Below the pieces are notes generated by a model. The model did not search any database and had not been told where the DNA came from. It saw only the letters and a program-made list of their open reading frames with translations. A program made the translations under genes and the position numbers. 64,000 nucleotides of DNA, taken from Bordetella petrii. Its GTDB lineage: Bacteria > Pseudomonadota > Gammaproteobacteria > Burkholderiales > Burkholderiaceae_B. Each line of letters begins with the position of its first letter. Positions within the stretch are counted from its first letter, which is position 1. The DNA lies in assembly GCF_017356245.1 (NCBI RefSeq), contig NZ_JAFMZZ010000004.1, forward strand, positions 689,163 through 753,162, read 5' to 3'. Shown here one piece after another: positions 43,000 to 51,208 of this stretch.

Positions 43000-43701
43000 T
43001 CAGGCCTCGGCCAGGGCGGGCTGCGCCGGGGCCTGGGCGGCCAGGCGGCGGCGGTGGTCGGCCAGTTCGGCGATGGTAAGCGCCACCAGGCCATGCTCGG
43101 CGGCGTAGCGCGCGATGGCGGGGCCGCGCGCCATGGTGCCGTCGGCGTTCATCAGTTCGCACAGCACGGCGGCCGGGCGCAGGCCCGCCAGCATGGCCAG
43201 GTCGACCGAGCCTTCGGTGTGGCCGCGCCGCGCCAGCACGCCGCCGGGCTGGGCCCGCAGCGGGAATACGTGGCCGGGGCTGACGATATCGGCGGCCTGC
43301 GCGCCGGGGGCGATGGCCGCGCGGATGGTGGTGACGCGGTCGGCGGCGGATACGCCGGTGGACACTCCATGGCGGGCCTCGATGGACACCGTGAACGCCG
43401 TGCTGTAGCGGCTTTCGTTGCGCGCCACCATGGGCGGCAGCTGCAGCTGCTCGAGCACCTCGTCGGTGAGGCACAGGCAGACGATGCCGCTGCAGTCGCG
43501 GATCAGCTGCGCCATGACGGGCACGGTGAGTTTGTCGGCGGCCACGATCAGGTCGGCTTCGTTCTCGCGATCGAAATCGTCCATCAGGATGACCGGGCGG
43601 CCCAGGCGCATGTGATGCAGCGCGCGCGCCAGGCGGGCCTCGAAGGGCTGCGCGGTCAGGTCGGGGGGAAGGTAGGGTACCGAAGGAATGACGGCGGACA
43701 T
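43000..43701 (-). CDS. ribB: 3,4-dihydroxy-2-butanone 4-phosphate synthase
   Basis: Makes the four-carbon precursor of riboflavin from ribulose 5-phosphate. It has 233 residues from ATG 43701. Motifs are [23 protein letters not shown] with the acidic metal-binding residues, [49 protein letters not shown] and the C-terminal Asp/Glu region [15 protein letters not shown]. It is a stand-alone RibB without the GTP cyclohydrolase II domain often fused in other bacteria. An FMN riboswitch in its leader (43838-43986) indicates feedback by FMN. The ORF could be extended upstream, but that part lies in the riboswitch leader. Confidence 0.95.
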   Translation of the reverse strand: MSAVIPSVPYLPPDLTAQPFEARLARALHHMRLGRPVILMDDFDRENEADLIVAADKLTVPVMAQLIRDCSGIVCLCLTDEVLEQLQLPPMVARNESRYSTAFTVSIEARHGVSTGVSAADRVTTIRAAIAPGAQAADIVSPGHVFPLRAQPGGVLARRGHTEGSVDLAMLAGLRPAAVLCELMNADGTMARGPAIARYAAEHGLVALTIAELADHRRRLAAQAPAQPALAEA

Positions 43702-44043
43702 TGAAACGCTCTCGCAAGTAAAAGTTGGCGAAAAACGTTTCAGGGCTTGCGACAGCCAGCCCACGCCCGCGCGCCGGCAGGGCGGCCCCCCGGCTGGCGG
43801 CCGCGGCGCGCACCCCGCCGCTGGCGGGAATGGGCAGGCACATCTTCTTTCATCCGGACTATGACCGTCGGCCCTGGCATCGCACCAGATCTGCTGACCC
43901 CGGCCAAGGCTGGCCGGGCGCTCGCGGGCTTGCCGCATTGCGGCTTACCGCCGGTGGGGAATTTCGCCCCGCCCTGAAGACGTACTGCTATGGCCGCGCG
44001 GGTTGCGCGGCTGCGTTCATTGTACGCCTGGCGGCAAAGCGCC
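43702..44043. other. ribB leader region, about 340 bases without protein-coding genes
   Basis: This stretch holds the FMN riboswitch aptamer, then towards ribB a GC-rich segment (43779-43828) with self-complementary runs that could form a terminator or ribosome-site sequestering stem, and last about 75 bases of leader. No coding sequence is likely in it. Confidence 0.7.
43838..43986 (-). ncRNA. FMN riboswitch (RFN element) upstream of ribB
   Basis: Read on the minus strand, the leader contains the conserved RFN segments in order: CTTCAGGGCGGGGCGAAATT, CCCCACCGGCGGTAAG, AGCCCGCGAGCGCC, GGTCAGCAGATCTGGTGCGA, GCCAGGGCCGACGGTCATAG, and TCCGGATGAAAGAAGATGTG. This matches the FMN aptamer. Downstream, GC-rich complementary stretches around 43779-43828 could form the expression platform before the ribB start at 43701. 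A TACAAT (complement of 44019-44024) lies where the -10 element of the transcript would be expected. Confidence 0.95.
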
Positions 44044-44526
44044 CTATTTCTGCTTTTTCTTCAGGGCCAGCATGGTGCCGCGGCAGGCCGGCGTGCCGCA
44101 CAGGCATTGGTAGGAAGCCTTGAGCTTCTTGGTGATCTTGCCGTCGAGCACCAGGCCGTAGTCGTAGAACAGTTCTTCGCCGCGGGCGATGTCGCGCAGC
44201 GCCGTGATGTAGACGCGCTTGCCGTGCCGGCCCTCCTGGGCCTCGCAGTTGGGCTCGCAGGAATGGTTGATCCAGCGCGCGTCGTTGCCGTTGTCGCCGC
44301 CGTCGATCACGCGGCCCGAGGTGAGCGAGAAGAAGAACGTGTGGAACGGATCGTCGGGATTGGTGGGATGGCGGCGGTCGGCTTCTTTGGCGCTGATGCG
44401 TTCGCCGCCGTATTCGATGATGCGCGTGCCGGCGGGGATTTTGCGCGCGGCGAACACGCCATTGCCATGCAGCTTGGAGCGGCGCACGACGTGCCAGGGC
44501 TTAAGGGGTTCAGCAGCTGTGGTCAT
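44044..44526 (-). CDS. SET-domain protein (putative lysine methyltransferase)
   Basis: SET-domain protein of 160 residues; ATG 44526 is preferred, TTG 44538 being the other candidate. SET signatures are present in order: KLHGNGVFAARKIPAGTRIIEYGGERISAKEADRR (SAM-binding N-SET), WINHSCEPNCEAQEGRHGKRVYI with the NHSC pseudoknot, and RDIARGEELFYDYGL with the catalytic Tyr. A post-SET-like cysteine cluster follows: YQCLCGTPACRGTM (C-x-C-x4-C, completing a zinc site with the NHSC Cys). It probably methylates Lys on a bacterial protein, target unknown. A perfect TATAAT -10 lies upstream. Confidence 0.9.
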   Translation of the reverse strand: MTTAAEPLKPWHVVRRSKLHGNGVFAARKIPAGTRIIEYGGERISAKEADRRHPTNPDDPFHTFFFSLTSGRVIDGGDNGNDARWINHSCEPNCEAQEGRHGKRVYITALRDIARGEELFYDYGLVLDGKITKKLKASYQCLCGTPACRGTMLALKKKQK

Positions 44527-44563
44527 GTATGAAGGCAAGGAGGCATGTAGCGGGGCAGCGGCG

Positions 44564-44569
44564 ATTATA
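44564..44569 (-). promoter_or_regulatory. Probable -10 element of the SET-domain gene
   Basis: On the minus strand 44569-44564 reads TATAAT, a perfect consensus -10, about 38 bases before the ATG at 44526. No good -35 hexamer is visible 16-18 bases upstream, so the promoter call rests on the -10 only. Confidence 0.4.
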
Positions 44570-44607
44570 TCGGCGCAAGGCGCGCGCGATGATGACAGGC
44601 GGCGTGT

Positions 44608-45081
44608 TTATTCGGCCGGCGGCGGGGTCAGCGGCAGCTGGGTTTCTTTCAGGCGGCGCAGCACGAAGCACGACTTGCTGTGGCGGATGCCGGGAATGCG
44701 GTAGAGCTGCTCGCGCAGCAGCCGCTCGTAGTCGCGCGTGTCGCGCACCGCGATGCGGATGTAGTAGTCGTAGTCGCCCGACACCAGGAAGGCTTCCAGC
44801 ACTTCGGGAATCTGCGCCAGCGCGCGGCCGAATTCGTACAGGGTTTCTTCGCTGTGGCTTTCCAGCGTGACGTGCACGATGACCGTGTCCATGAAACCCA
44901 GCGAGGCCGGATCGATGTCGACGGTGTAGCCGCGGATGACGCCGGCCGACTCCATGCGCTTGATGCGGTTCCAGCAGGGCGTGGACGACAGGCCGACCTC
45001 GGCGCCGATCTCGTTGAGGCTGGCGCGGGCGTTTTGCTGCAGGGCCTTGAGAATGGCCAGGTCGAACTTGTCCAGTTTCAT
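44608..45081 (-). CDS. Lrp/AsnC-family transcriptional regulator
   Basis: Regulator of 157 residues. Helix-turn-helix at residues 5-55 (DKFDLAILKALQQNARASLNEIGAEVGLSSTPCWNRIKRMESAGVIRGYTVDIDP), ligand-binding RAM domain from about residue 65 (TVIVHVTLESHSEETLYEFGRALAQIPEVLEAFLVSGDYDYYIRIAVRD). It is divergent from the acetolactate synthase gene across a 102-base AT-rich gap with a 20-base palindrome, so it probably senses an amino acid, likely branched-chain, and controls that gene. A much longer frame extends upstream but runs antisense to the acetolactate synthase gene and is not credible. Confidence 0.93.
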   Translation of the reverse strand: MKLDKFDLAILKALQQNARASLNEIGAEVGLSSTPCWNRIKRMESAGVIRGYTVDIDPASLGFMDTVIVHVTLESHSEETLYEFGRALAQIPEVLEAFLVSGDYDYYIRIAVRDTRDYERLLREQLYRIPGIRHSKSCFVLRRLKETQLPLTPPPAE

Positions 45082-45139
45082 TTTCTTGGTTTCCGCGGAA
45101 ATAAGGATGAATTTACTGGAAAAATGGGGAAAACGTAGA

Positions 45140-45159
45140 AAAGAAGAGAAATCTTCTTT
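45140..45159. promoter_or_regulatory. Inverted repeat in the Lrp-acetolactate synthase divergent promoter
   Basis: AAAGAAGA at 45140-45147 and TCTTCTTT at 45152-45159 are perfect complements around GAAA. The repeat lies 25 bases before the acetolactate synthase start and 59 bases from the Lrp-family start, in a markedly AT-rich patch. Position and composition suit an Lrp-type operator; the link is inference. Confidence 0.5.
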
Positions 45160-45183
45160 GCAGATCGGCATACCATATCCAGT

Positions 45184-46995
45184 ATGAATGACCGCCTCCA
45201 CGCCTCCGCCCTCGCCGCCTTGCGCCACGACACGCCTTCTGCCCGCAACGGCGCCGAGATTCTGCTCGATACGCTGATCGAACGCGGGGTCGATACCGTG
45301 TTCGGCTACCCGGGCGGGGCCGTGCTGCCGCTGTACGACGCCCTGTACGCCGAGCCGCGCCTGCGCCACGTGCTGGTGCGCCACGAACAGGCCGCGGTGC
45401 ACGCGGCCGAAGGCTATGCGCGGACCACCGGGCGGCCGGGCGTCGTGTTCGTGACCTCGGGCCCCGGCATGGCCAACACCACGTCGGGCCTGCTGGACGC
45501 CATGTGCGACTCGATTCCCGTGCTGTGCATCAGCGGCCAGGTGTCGACCTCGGCCATCGGCACCGACGCGTTCCAGGAATGCGACGCCATGGGAATTTCG
45601 CGTTCGGTCACCAAGTGGAATACGCAGATCCGCGCGGCCGAAGACGTGGCCACCGTGGTGGGCCGGGCCTTCGACCTGACCCGCCAGGGGCGGCCCGGGC
45701 CGGTGCTGGTGGATTTTCCGAAAGACGTGCAGCTGGCCCGGCCGCTGCATGCCGAAGAGCCCGAGGCGCTGGAAAACCAGCGGCTGGCGGCGCTGCGCGC
45801 GCGCCGGCAGGCCGGCAAGGCGCCGCTGAAACTGCCCCAGACCGCCCTGCGCCGCGCCGCCGCCCTGATCGCGCAGGCCCGCCGGCCGGTGTTCTACGGC
45901 GGCGGCGGCCTGGTCAATTCCGGCCCGCAGGCTTGCCAGGCCTTTACCGAACTGGTGCGCCACACGGGCGCGCCCTGCACCCTGACGCTGATGGGCCTGG
46001 GCGCCTTTCCGGCTTCCGACCCGCAGTTCGTGGGCATGCTGGGCATGCACGGCACGCTCGAAGCCAACATGGCCATGCACCATGCCGACCTGGTGGTGTG
46101 CATCGGCGCGCGCTTCGACGACCGCATCACGGGCAAGCTGGCCGAGTTCTGCCCGCATGCGCGCAAGATCCACATCGATATCGACCCGGCTTCCATCAAC
46201 AAGGTGGTGCGGGTCGACGTGGCGCTGGTGGGCGACTGCTTGCCCCTGGTCGAGGCGCTGCGCGGCGCCCTGGATGCCCTGCCGCTGCCGGACGGGCGGC
46301 TGGCCGACTGGTGGCGGCGCATCGACGCCTGGCGCGCCAAAGACTGCCTGGCCTGCCCGCCGGCCGAAGACGCCATCCTGCCGCAGCACCTGATGCAGCG
46401 CCTGAATGCTGCGCTGGCCGGCCGCGACGCCATCGTGTCCACCGATGTGGGCCAGCACCAGATGTGGGCCGCGCAATACCTGCGCTTCGACCATCCCAAC
46501 CGCTGGCTGACCTCGGGCGGCGCGGGCACCATGGGCTACGGGGTGCCGGCCGCCATCGGCGCGCAGGTGGCGCATCCGGACAAGACCGTGGTGTGCGTCA
46601 GCGGCGATGCTTCGGTGCTGATGAACATCCAGGAACTGTCCACCGCCATGCAGCACGAGACGCCGGTCAAGGTGGTGTTGTGCAACAACGGCTACATGGG
46701 CATGGTGCGCCAGTGGCAAGAGCTGATCCACGGCGGGCGCTACAGCCACAGCTACAACGCGTCGCTGCCGGATTTCGTGGCCCTGGCCAAGGCCTTCGGC
46801 TGGGGCGCCACGCGGGTGGACGACCCGGCGCGGCTGGACGAGGCGCTGGCGCAATGCCTGGCGCACCCGGGGCCGTATTTCCTGGACGTGGCGGTGGCCG
46901 CGCAGGAAAACTGCTTTCCCATGATGCCGGCCGGCGAAGGGCATCATCGCATGATGCTGGCCGACGGGGTCTGGTACGAGGACGACACGGCCTGA
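45184..46995 (+). CDS. Acetolactate synthase catalytic (large) subunit, solitary
   Basis: ThDP-dependent enzyme of 603 residues that joins two pyruvates to acetolactate, or a related carboligase. The ThDP-activating Glu lies in [18 protein letters not shown] near residue 65; [16 protein letters not shown] and [18 protein letters not shown] are typical; the C-terminal pyrophosphate/Mg motif is [34 protein letters not shown] near residue 473. Length and motifs fit IlvB/IlvI, but no regulatory ilvN/ilvH gene follows. It may therefore be a second, specialised copy rather than the main biosynthetic enzyme. A divergent Lrp-family regulator shares its promoter region. Glyoxylate carboligase or sulfoacetaldehyde acetyltransferase are less likely. 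Confidence 0.9.
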   Translation: MNDRLHASALAALRHDTPSARNGAEILLDTLIERGVDTVFGYPGGAVLPLYDALYAEPRLRHVLVRHEQAAVHAAEGYARTTGRPGVVFVTSGPGMANTTSGLLDAMCDSIPVLCISGQVSTSAIGTDAFQECDAMGISRSVTKWNTQIRAAEDVATVVGRAFDLTRQGRPGPVLVDFPKDVQLARPLHAEEPEALENQRLAALRARRQAGKAPLKLPQTALRRAAALIAQARRPVFYGGGGLVNSGPQACQAFTELVRHTGAPCTLTLMGLGAFPASDPQFVGMLGMHGTLEANMAMHHADLVVCIGARFDDRITGKLAEFCPHARKIHIDIDPASINKVVRVDVALVGDCLPLVEALRGALDALPLPDGRLADWWRRIDAWRAKDCLACPPAEDAILPQHLMQRLNAALAGRDAIVSTDVGQHQMWAAQYLRFDHPNRWLTSGGAGTMGYGVPAAIGAQVAHPDKTVVCVSGDASVLMNIQELSTAMQHETPVKVVLCNNGYMGMVRQWQELIHGGRYSHSYNASLPDFVALAKAFGWGATRVDDPARLDEALAQCLAHPGPYFLDVAVAAQENCFPMMPAGEGHHRMMLADGVWYEDDTA

Positions 46996-46996
46996 T

Positions 46997-47018
46997 CCCG
47001 ACGCCCGCCCGCGTCGGG
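46997..47018 (+). terminator. Hairpin after the acetolactate synthase gene
   Basis: CCCGACGC at 46997-47004 pairs perfectly with 47011-47018 across a 6-base loop, starting 2 bases after the stop codon. There is no T-run (CTTAGAG follows), so it may act with Rho or be only partial. Confidence 0.45.
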
Positions 47019-47121
47019 CTTAGAGCGCTTCGAACGCTTCCTTAGAACATTTGAACTGGACGCGCCGCGGGGCGCTTCCTAGACTCCCCGGTCACGAGAT
47101 GACGATGATCGAGGAGTCAAT

Positions 47122-48291
47122 GTGCTGAGTCGGGCGCTGGACAATATCCGCGTGCTGGATCTGTCGCGGATCCTGGCCGGGCCGTGGTGCACGCAGAACC
47201 TGGCCGACCTGGGCGCGGACGTGATCAAGGTCGAGCGCCCCGGGCAGGGCGACGACACCCGCAAGTGGGGGCCGCCCTATCTGCAGTCGCGCGACGGCGA
47301 AGAGACGCTGTCGGCCTACTTTACCTGCTGCAACCGCAACAAGCGCTCGATCTGCCTGGATTTCTCGCAGGCCGACGGGCAGCGCGCGCTGCTGGAGCTG
47401 CTGCGCACCTGCGATGTGCTGGTCGAGAACTACAAGAGCGGCACGCTCAAGCGCTACGGGCTGGACTATGACAGCGTGAAGGCGCTGCGGCCCGACCTGG
47501 TGTATGTGTCGATCACCGGCTACGGGCAGGACGGCCCGCGCGCGGCGCAGCCCGGGTACGACTACATTTTCCAGGGCATGGGCGGCCTGATGAGCCACAC
47601 CGGGGTCGCGGACGGCGAGCCCGGCGCGGGCCCCCTGCGCGCCGGCATTCCGGTGGTGGATATTTCCACGGGCATGTACGCCACTTCGGCCGTGCTGGCC
47701 GCGCTGCTGCAGCGCGCGCGCACCGGCCAGGGGGCGCACCTGGATATCGCGCTGCTGGATGTCGCGGTGGCGATCAACGCCAACCAGGGCGCGAATTTCC
47801 TGGTGTCCGGCCGCAATCCGGTGCGCACCGGCAACGCGCACCCCAACCTGGCGCCCTACGAGGTCTTCAAGGCCCGCGACGGGTTCTTCATCCTGGCCGT
47901 GGGCAATGACGGCCAGTTCGCCAAGTTCTGCGCGCTGTGCGGCCAGGCCGACCTGGCGCAGGACCCGCGCTTCGCCACCAACGCGGCGCGCGTGCAGAAC
48001 ATGCCCGCGCTGCGCGAGGTGCTCAGCCAGATCATCGCCACGCAGGACCGCGCCCACTGGGCCGGCGGCCTGGAAGCGGCGGGTATCGCATGGGGGCCCG
48101 TCAATGGGCTGGACGAGGTCTTTGCCGACGAACAGGTGCGCCACCGGGCCATGCTGAAGCATGCGCCGCATCCCCGCTTCGGCGACATTCCGCTGGTGCG
48201 CAACCCCATGCTGGGCCGCGATGACACATCGCCCATGCGTCCGCCGCCCTTGATGGGCGAGCACACGCGCGAGGTGCTGGGCGAGCCTTGA
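47122..48291 (+). CDS. CoA-transferase family III (CaiB/BaiF type)
   Basis: Moves CoA between a thioester and a free acid; 389 residues. GTG 47122 is the start, with GAGGAG at 47111-47116; the overlapping ATG at 47120 runs into a stop at once. Motifs are NIRVLDLSRILAGPWCTQNLADLGADVIKVERPGQGDDTR at the N-terminus, LVENYKSGTLKRYGLDY, VSITGYGQDGP, and the catalytic Asp in QPGYDYIFQGMGG near residue 149. Followed by a Bug receptor and an enoyl-CoA hydratase: uptake of an acid, activation by CoA transfer, then C-C or hydration chemistry. The acid is unknown. Confidence 0.93.
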   Translation: MLSRALDNIRVLDLSRILAGPWCTQNLADLGADVIKVERPGQGDDTRKWGPPYLQSRDGEETLSAYFTCCNRNKRSICLDFSQADGQRALLELLRTCDVLVENYKSGTLKRYGLDYDSVKALRPDLVYVSITGYGQDGPRAAQPGYDYIFQGMGGLMSHTGVADGEPGAGPLRAGIPVVDISTGMYATSAVLAALLQRARTGQGAHLDIALLDVAVAINANQGANFLVSGRNPVRTGNAHPNLAPYEVFKARDGFFILAVGNDGQFAKFCALCGQADLAQDPRFATNAARVQNMPALREVLSQIIATQDRAHWAGGLEAAGIAWGPVNGLDEVFADEQVRHRAMLKHAPHPRFGDIPLVRNPMLGRDDTSPMRPPPLMGEHTREVLGEP

Positions 48292-48360
48292 GCGCGGCAA
48301 GCCGCCCCGATATCGCCTTTTTTCGCTATTCCACCCCTTGCACGACACAGGAGACAAAAG

Positions 48361-49335
48361 ATGAAACCGACTTTCCGCACGACTGCCGCCGCCGCGGCGC
48401 TGGTCTTCGGCGCCGCAAGCGCCCCGGCCAGCGCCGCCTACCCCGACCGCCCGGTCACGCTGGTGGTGCCCTATGCGCCGGGCGGCACCACCGACCTGAT
48501 GGCCCGCGTGGTGGCGCCCAAGCTGGGCGAAGCGCTGGGGCAGACCGTGGTGGTGGTGAACAAGCCCGGGGCCGGCGGCGCGGTCGGCAGCGGCTATGCG
48601 GCGCGCGAACGGCCGGACGGCTACACCCTGGTGATGGCGGTGGAAAGCTCGCACGCCGTGAACCCCAGCGTGCATGCCAAGCCCCAGTACGACCCCGTCA
48701 AGGATTTCGCGCCCATCAGCAACCTGGCCAATGTGCTGGGGGTGCTGGACGTGCCCGGCAATTCCGACATCAAGACCTTCGACCAGCTCATCGCCCGCCT
48801 GAAGGCCGACCCTGACCACTATTCGTTCGGCTCGTCAGGCAGCGGCGGCTACAGCCACCTGTTCGGCGAGCTGTTCCTGAGCTCCACCGGTACGAAGATG
48901 CTGCACGTGCCGTACAAGGGCCTGGGCCCGGCGCTGGTCGGCCTGATGGCCGGACAGGTGCAGGTGGTGTTCGACAACCTGCCTTCGTCGGCGGGCTTCC
49001 TGGCGTCGGGCAAGCTGCGCGCGCTGGCGGTTGCCTCGCCCAAGCGGATCGAAAGCCTGCCCGATGTTCCCACTTATGCCGAGGTCGGCTACCCTCAGTT
49101 GAACACGCCTTCGTGGTTCGGGCTGGCCGCGCCGGCGGGCACGCCCGAGCCGGTGCTGGACCAGCTGAACCAGGCGGTGAAGCAGGCGCTGGCCGACCCG
49201 AAAGTGGCGTCGGACATCGAGCGCCTGGGCGCCGTGCCCGACTACACGTCGCGCGACCAGTTCGCCGCCATGATCAAGCGGTCGAATACCGTGTGGCAGA
49301 AAGTCGTGAACGACATCGGTTTCGAAAAACTCTAG
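48361..49335 (+). CDS. Bug-family tripartite tricarboxylate receptor
   Basis: Periplasmic binding protein of 324 residues; signal peptide to about residue 25 (SAPASA-AYP). Bug hallmarks: VTLVVPYAPGGTTDLMARVVAPKLGEALGQ, VNKPGAGGAVGSGYAARERPDGYTL, YSHLFGELFLSSTGTKMLHVPYKGLGPALVGLMAGQVQ, ALAVASPKRIESLPDVPTYAEVGYP. It is distinct from the receptor at 26013. It lies between CaiB and the hydratase and is probably in one transcript with both, 69 bases after the former and 7 before the latter. Confidence 0.93.
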   Translation: MKPTFRTTAAAAALVFGAASAPASAAYPDRPVTLVVPYAPGGTTDLMARVVAPKLGEALGQTVVVVNKPGAGGAVGSGYAARERPDGYTLVMAVESSHAVNPSVHAKPQYDPVKDFAPISNLANVLGVLDVPGNSDIKTFDQLIARLKADPDHYSFGSSGSGGYSHLFGELFLSSTGTKMLHVPYKGLGPALVGLMAGQVQVVFDNLPSSAGFLASGKLRALAVASPKRIESLPDVPTYAEVGYPQLNTPSWFGLAAPAGTPEPVLDQLNQAVKQALADPKVASDIERLGAVPDYTSRDQFAAMIKRSNTVWQKVVNDIGFEKL

Positions 49336-49342
49336 GATCACC

Positions 49343-50137
49343 ATGGCCATCGAGATTCCCACCTATCCGCACGCCGCTTTCTCGCTGCGCGACGACGGCG
49401 TCGGCACGCTGGAAATCCGCGACGCGGGCAAGCTCAACATTCTCAGCGCCGCTGTCGTGGAAAGCCTGATCGGCATGCTGTCGCACATCGACCAGCGCGA
49501 CGACGTCAAGGTGCTGGTGCTGCGGGCCCAGCAAGAAAAGGCTTTCGTGGCGGGTTCGGACATCAAGGAAATGGCGTTCTTCGACCACGCCAGCGCCATC
49601 GCGTACATCGACCGCCTGCGGCAATTGTGCGACGGCGTGCGGCTGCTGCGCGCGCCGGTGATCGCACGCATTCCCGGCTGGTGTCTGGGCGGCGGCATGG
49701 AGCTGGCGCTGTCGTGCGACTTGCGCATCGCATCAGACCAGGCCCACATGGGCATGCCCGAAGTGAAGGTCGGCGTGCCGTCCATCATTCACGCCGCGCT
49801 GCTGCCGCGGCTGATCGGCAAGGCGCGGTCGAACTGGATGCTGCTGACCGGGGAAATCGCCGACGCCAAGCAGGCCGAGGCCTGGGGCCTGCTGGACCGC
49901 GTCGTGCCGGCGGCCGGGCTGGATGCCGAGGTCGACCGCGTAGCGAGTATGCTTGCCGGGCTGGGGCAGCGCGCGCTGGCCCAGCAGAAGCGCCTGCTGC
50001 GCGAATGGGAAGACGAGCCGCTGGATGTTTCGCTGAAGAACGGCGTGCTGGAGTTCGGCGCGGCGTTCGACACGGGCGAGCCGGGGCGCTACATGCGCGC
50101 GTTCCTGGACGAAAAGGCGCGCAAGACGGGCGCCTGA
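49343..50137 (+). CDS. Enoyl-CoA hydratase/isomerase family protein
   Basis: Crotonase-fold enzyme of 264 residues. Oxyanion-hole segments are FVAGSDIKEMAFF near residue 70 and IPGWCLGGGMELALSCDLRIAS near residue 111; the Glu of MGMPEVKVGVPSIIHAALLPRLIGKA is at the usual catalytic place. It could hydrate an enoyl-CoA or catalyse isomerisation or C-C cleavage. It begins 7 bases after the Bug gene and is the last of the CaiB-Bug-hydratase group. A LysR gene follows in the same direction after 84 bases. Confidence 0.92.
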   Translation: MAIEIPTYPHAAFSLRDDGVGTLEIRDAGKLNILSAAVVESLIGMLSHIDQRDDVKVLVLRAQQEKAFVAGSDIKEMAFFDHASAIAYIDRLRQLCDGVRLLRAPVIARIPGWCLGGGMELALSCDLRIASDQAHMGMPEVKVGVPSIIHAALLPRLIGKARSNWMLLTGEIADAKQAEAWGLLDRVVPAAGLDAEVDRVASMLAGLGQRALAQQKRLLREWEDEPLDVSLKNGVLEFGAAFDTGEPGRYMRAFLDEKARKTGA

Positions 50138-50221
50138 TCCGGCCACGGCGAGGCCGCCGCGACGCGGCCCCGGACGGCTATTCCGCCCTGCCCGCGACCT
50201 GCTGCGCACACGGAGGAATCG

Positions 50222-51145
50222 ATGTCCTATGAGCTGAAAGACCTGCGCCTGTTCAAGGCCATCCTGCAGGCCGGCAACCTGTCGGCGGGCGCGGCCACGA
50301 TGCACATGACGGCGCCGTCGGCCAGCTACCGGCTGAAAAACCTGGAATACGCCGCCGGCAGCCCGCTGTTCGTGCGTTCTGCGCGGGGCATGAGCCTGAC
50401 GCCGGCCGGCGAGGCGCTGGCGCGCCACGTCGACATCGTGCTGGACAACCTGCAGGCGATGCAGGCCGAGGTCAGCGCCTACGCGCGCAACCTGAAAGGC
50501 AGCGTGCGGCTGCTGGCCAACAGCAGTTCGCTGAACGGCTTCATCATTCCCAGCCTGGCGCGCTTCCTGACGTCCAACGCGCACATCGATGTCAATCTGA
50601 AAGAGCAGGACAGCCTGTCCATCGCCGGCAAGATCCAGCGCGGCGAGGCCGATATCGGCATCTGCGCGGGCAAGGTCGACGATGCCGACCTGAGCTGCGA
50701 GCTCTATGCGATCGACCGCCTGATCTGCGCGGCCCCCATCGACCATGCCCTGGCGCAGCGCCCCAGCGTCGCCTACGCGGATGTGCTGGCGCATGGCCAG
50801 GTCTGCATGGAACGGGCCAGCAGCAACTTCCAGTTCGTGCAGACCCAGGCCGAACGGCTGGGCAAGACGGTCAGCGTGCGCGTGCATGCGCACGATTTCA
50901 GTTCGGTGCTGTACCTGGTGCGCGCCGGCGTGGGCGTGGCGGTGGTGCCGGCCAGCGTGGCCGAGCCGCTCGTGCGCGAAGGCGCGCTCATGGCCATTCC
51001 GTTGCAGGATGGCTGGGCGTTGCGCGACCTGCACCTGGTCACGCGGCAGGATGCCGAGCCGTCGGGGCTGGTGCGCCAGTTCGCCGACGTGCTGCTGCAC
51101 GACCCACAAGTGGTGGCGGCCCGCACGGGGAAGAATTGGCGGTAG
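50222..51145 (+). CDS. LysR-family transcriptional regulator
   Basis: LysR regulator of 307 residues with GGAGG at 50212-50216 before ATG 50222. Helix-turn-helix: residues 8-65 (LRLFKAILQAGNLSAGAATMHMTAPSASYRLKNLEYAAGSPLFVRSARG). The effector domain begins about residue 92 (GSVRLLANSSSLNGFIIPSLARFL). It lies after the CaiB-Bug-hydratase genes on the same strand and faces the aldehyde dehydrogenase gene, so it may regulate either. A repeat element marks its 3' end. Confidence 0.92.
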   Translation: MSYELKDLRLFKAILQAGNLSAGAATMHMTAPSASYRLKNLEYAAGSPLFVRSARGMSLTPAGEALARHVDIVLDNLQAMQAEVSAYARNLKGSVRLLANSSSLNGFIIPSLARFLTSNAHIDVNLKEQDSLSIAGKIQRGEADIGICAGKVDDADLSCELYAIDRLICAAPIDHALAQRPSVAYADVLAHGQVCMERASSNFQFVQTQAERLGKTVSVRVHAHDFSSVLYLVRAGVGVAVVPASVAEPLVREGALMAIPLQDGWALRDLHLVTRQDAEPSGLVRQFADVLLHDPQVVAARTGKNWR

Positions 51146-51150
51146 TCGCA

Positions 51151-51181
51151 GGTGTCTGACACCCTGCGGGAGTCAGACACC
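51151..51181. repeat. Inverted repeat, copy C, between convergent genes
   Basis: Arms GGTGTCTGAC (51151-51160) and GTCAGACACC (51172-51181), perfect complements with an 11-base loop. The whole 31-base unit is identical to the second hairpin of copy B at 58871-58901. It lies 5 bases after the LysR stop and 27 before the aldehyde dehydrogenase stop, in the position of a two-way terminator. Confidence 0.75.
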
Positions 51182-51208
51182 TGACATTGCCAGGCGTCGG
51201 CGCGATGC

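Noticed and set aside
45082..46947. Long minus-strand extension of the Lrp-family gene
   Set aside because: It runs antisense to acetolactate synthase, whose motifs are complete; the regulator has a proper start at 45081.
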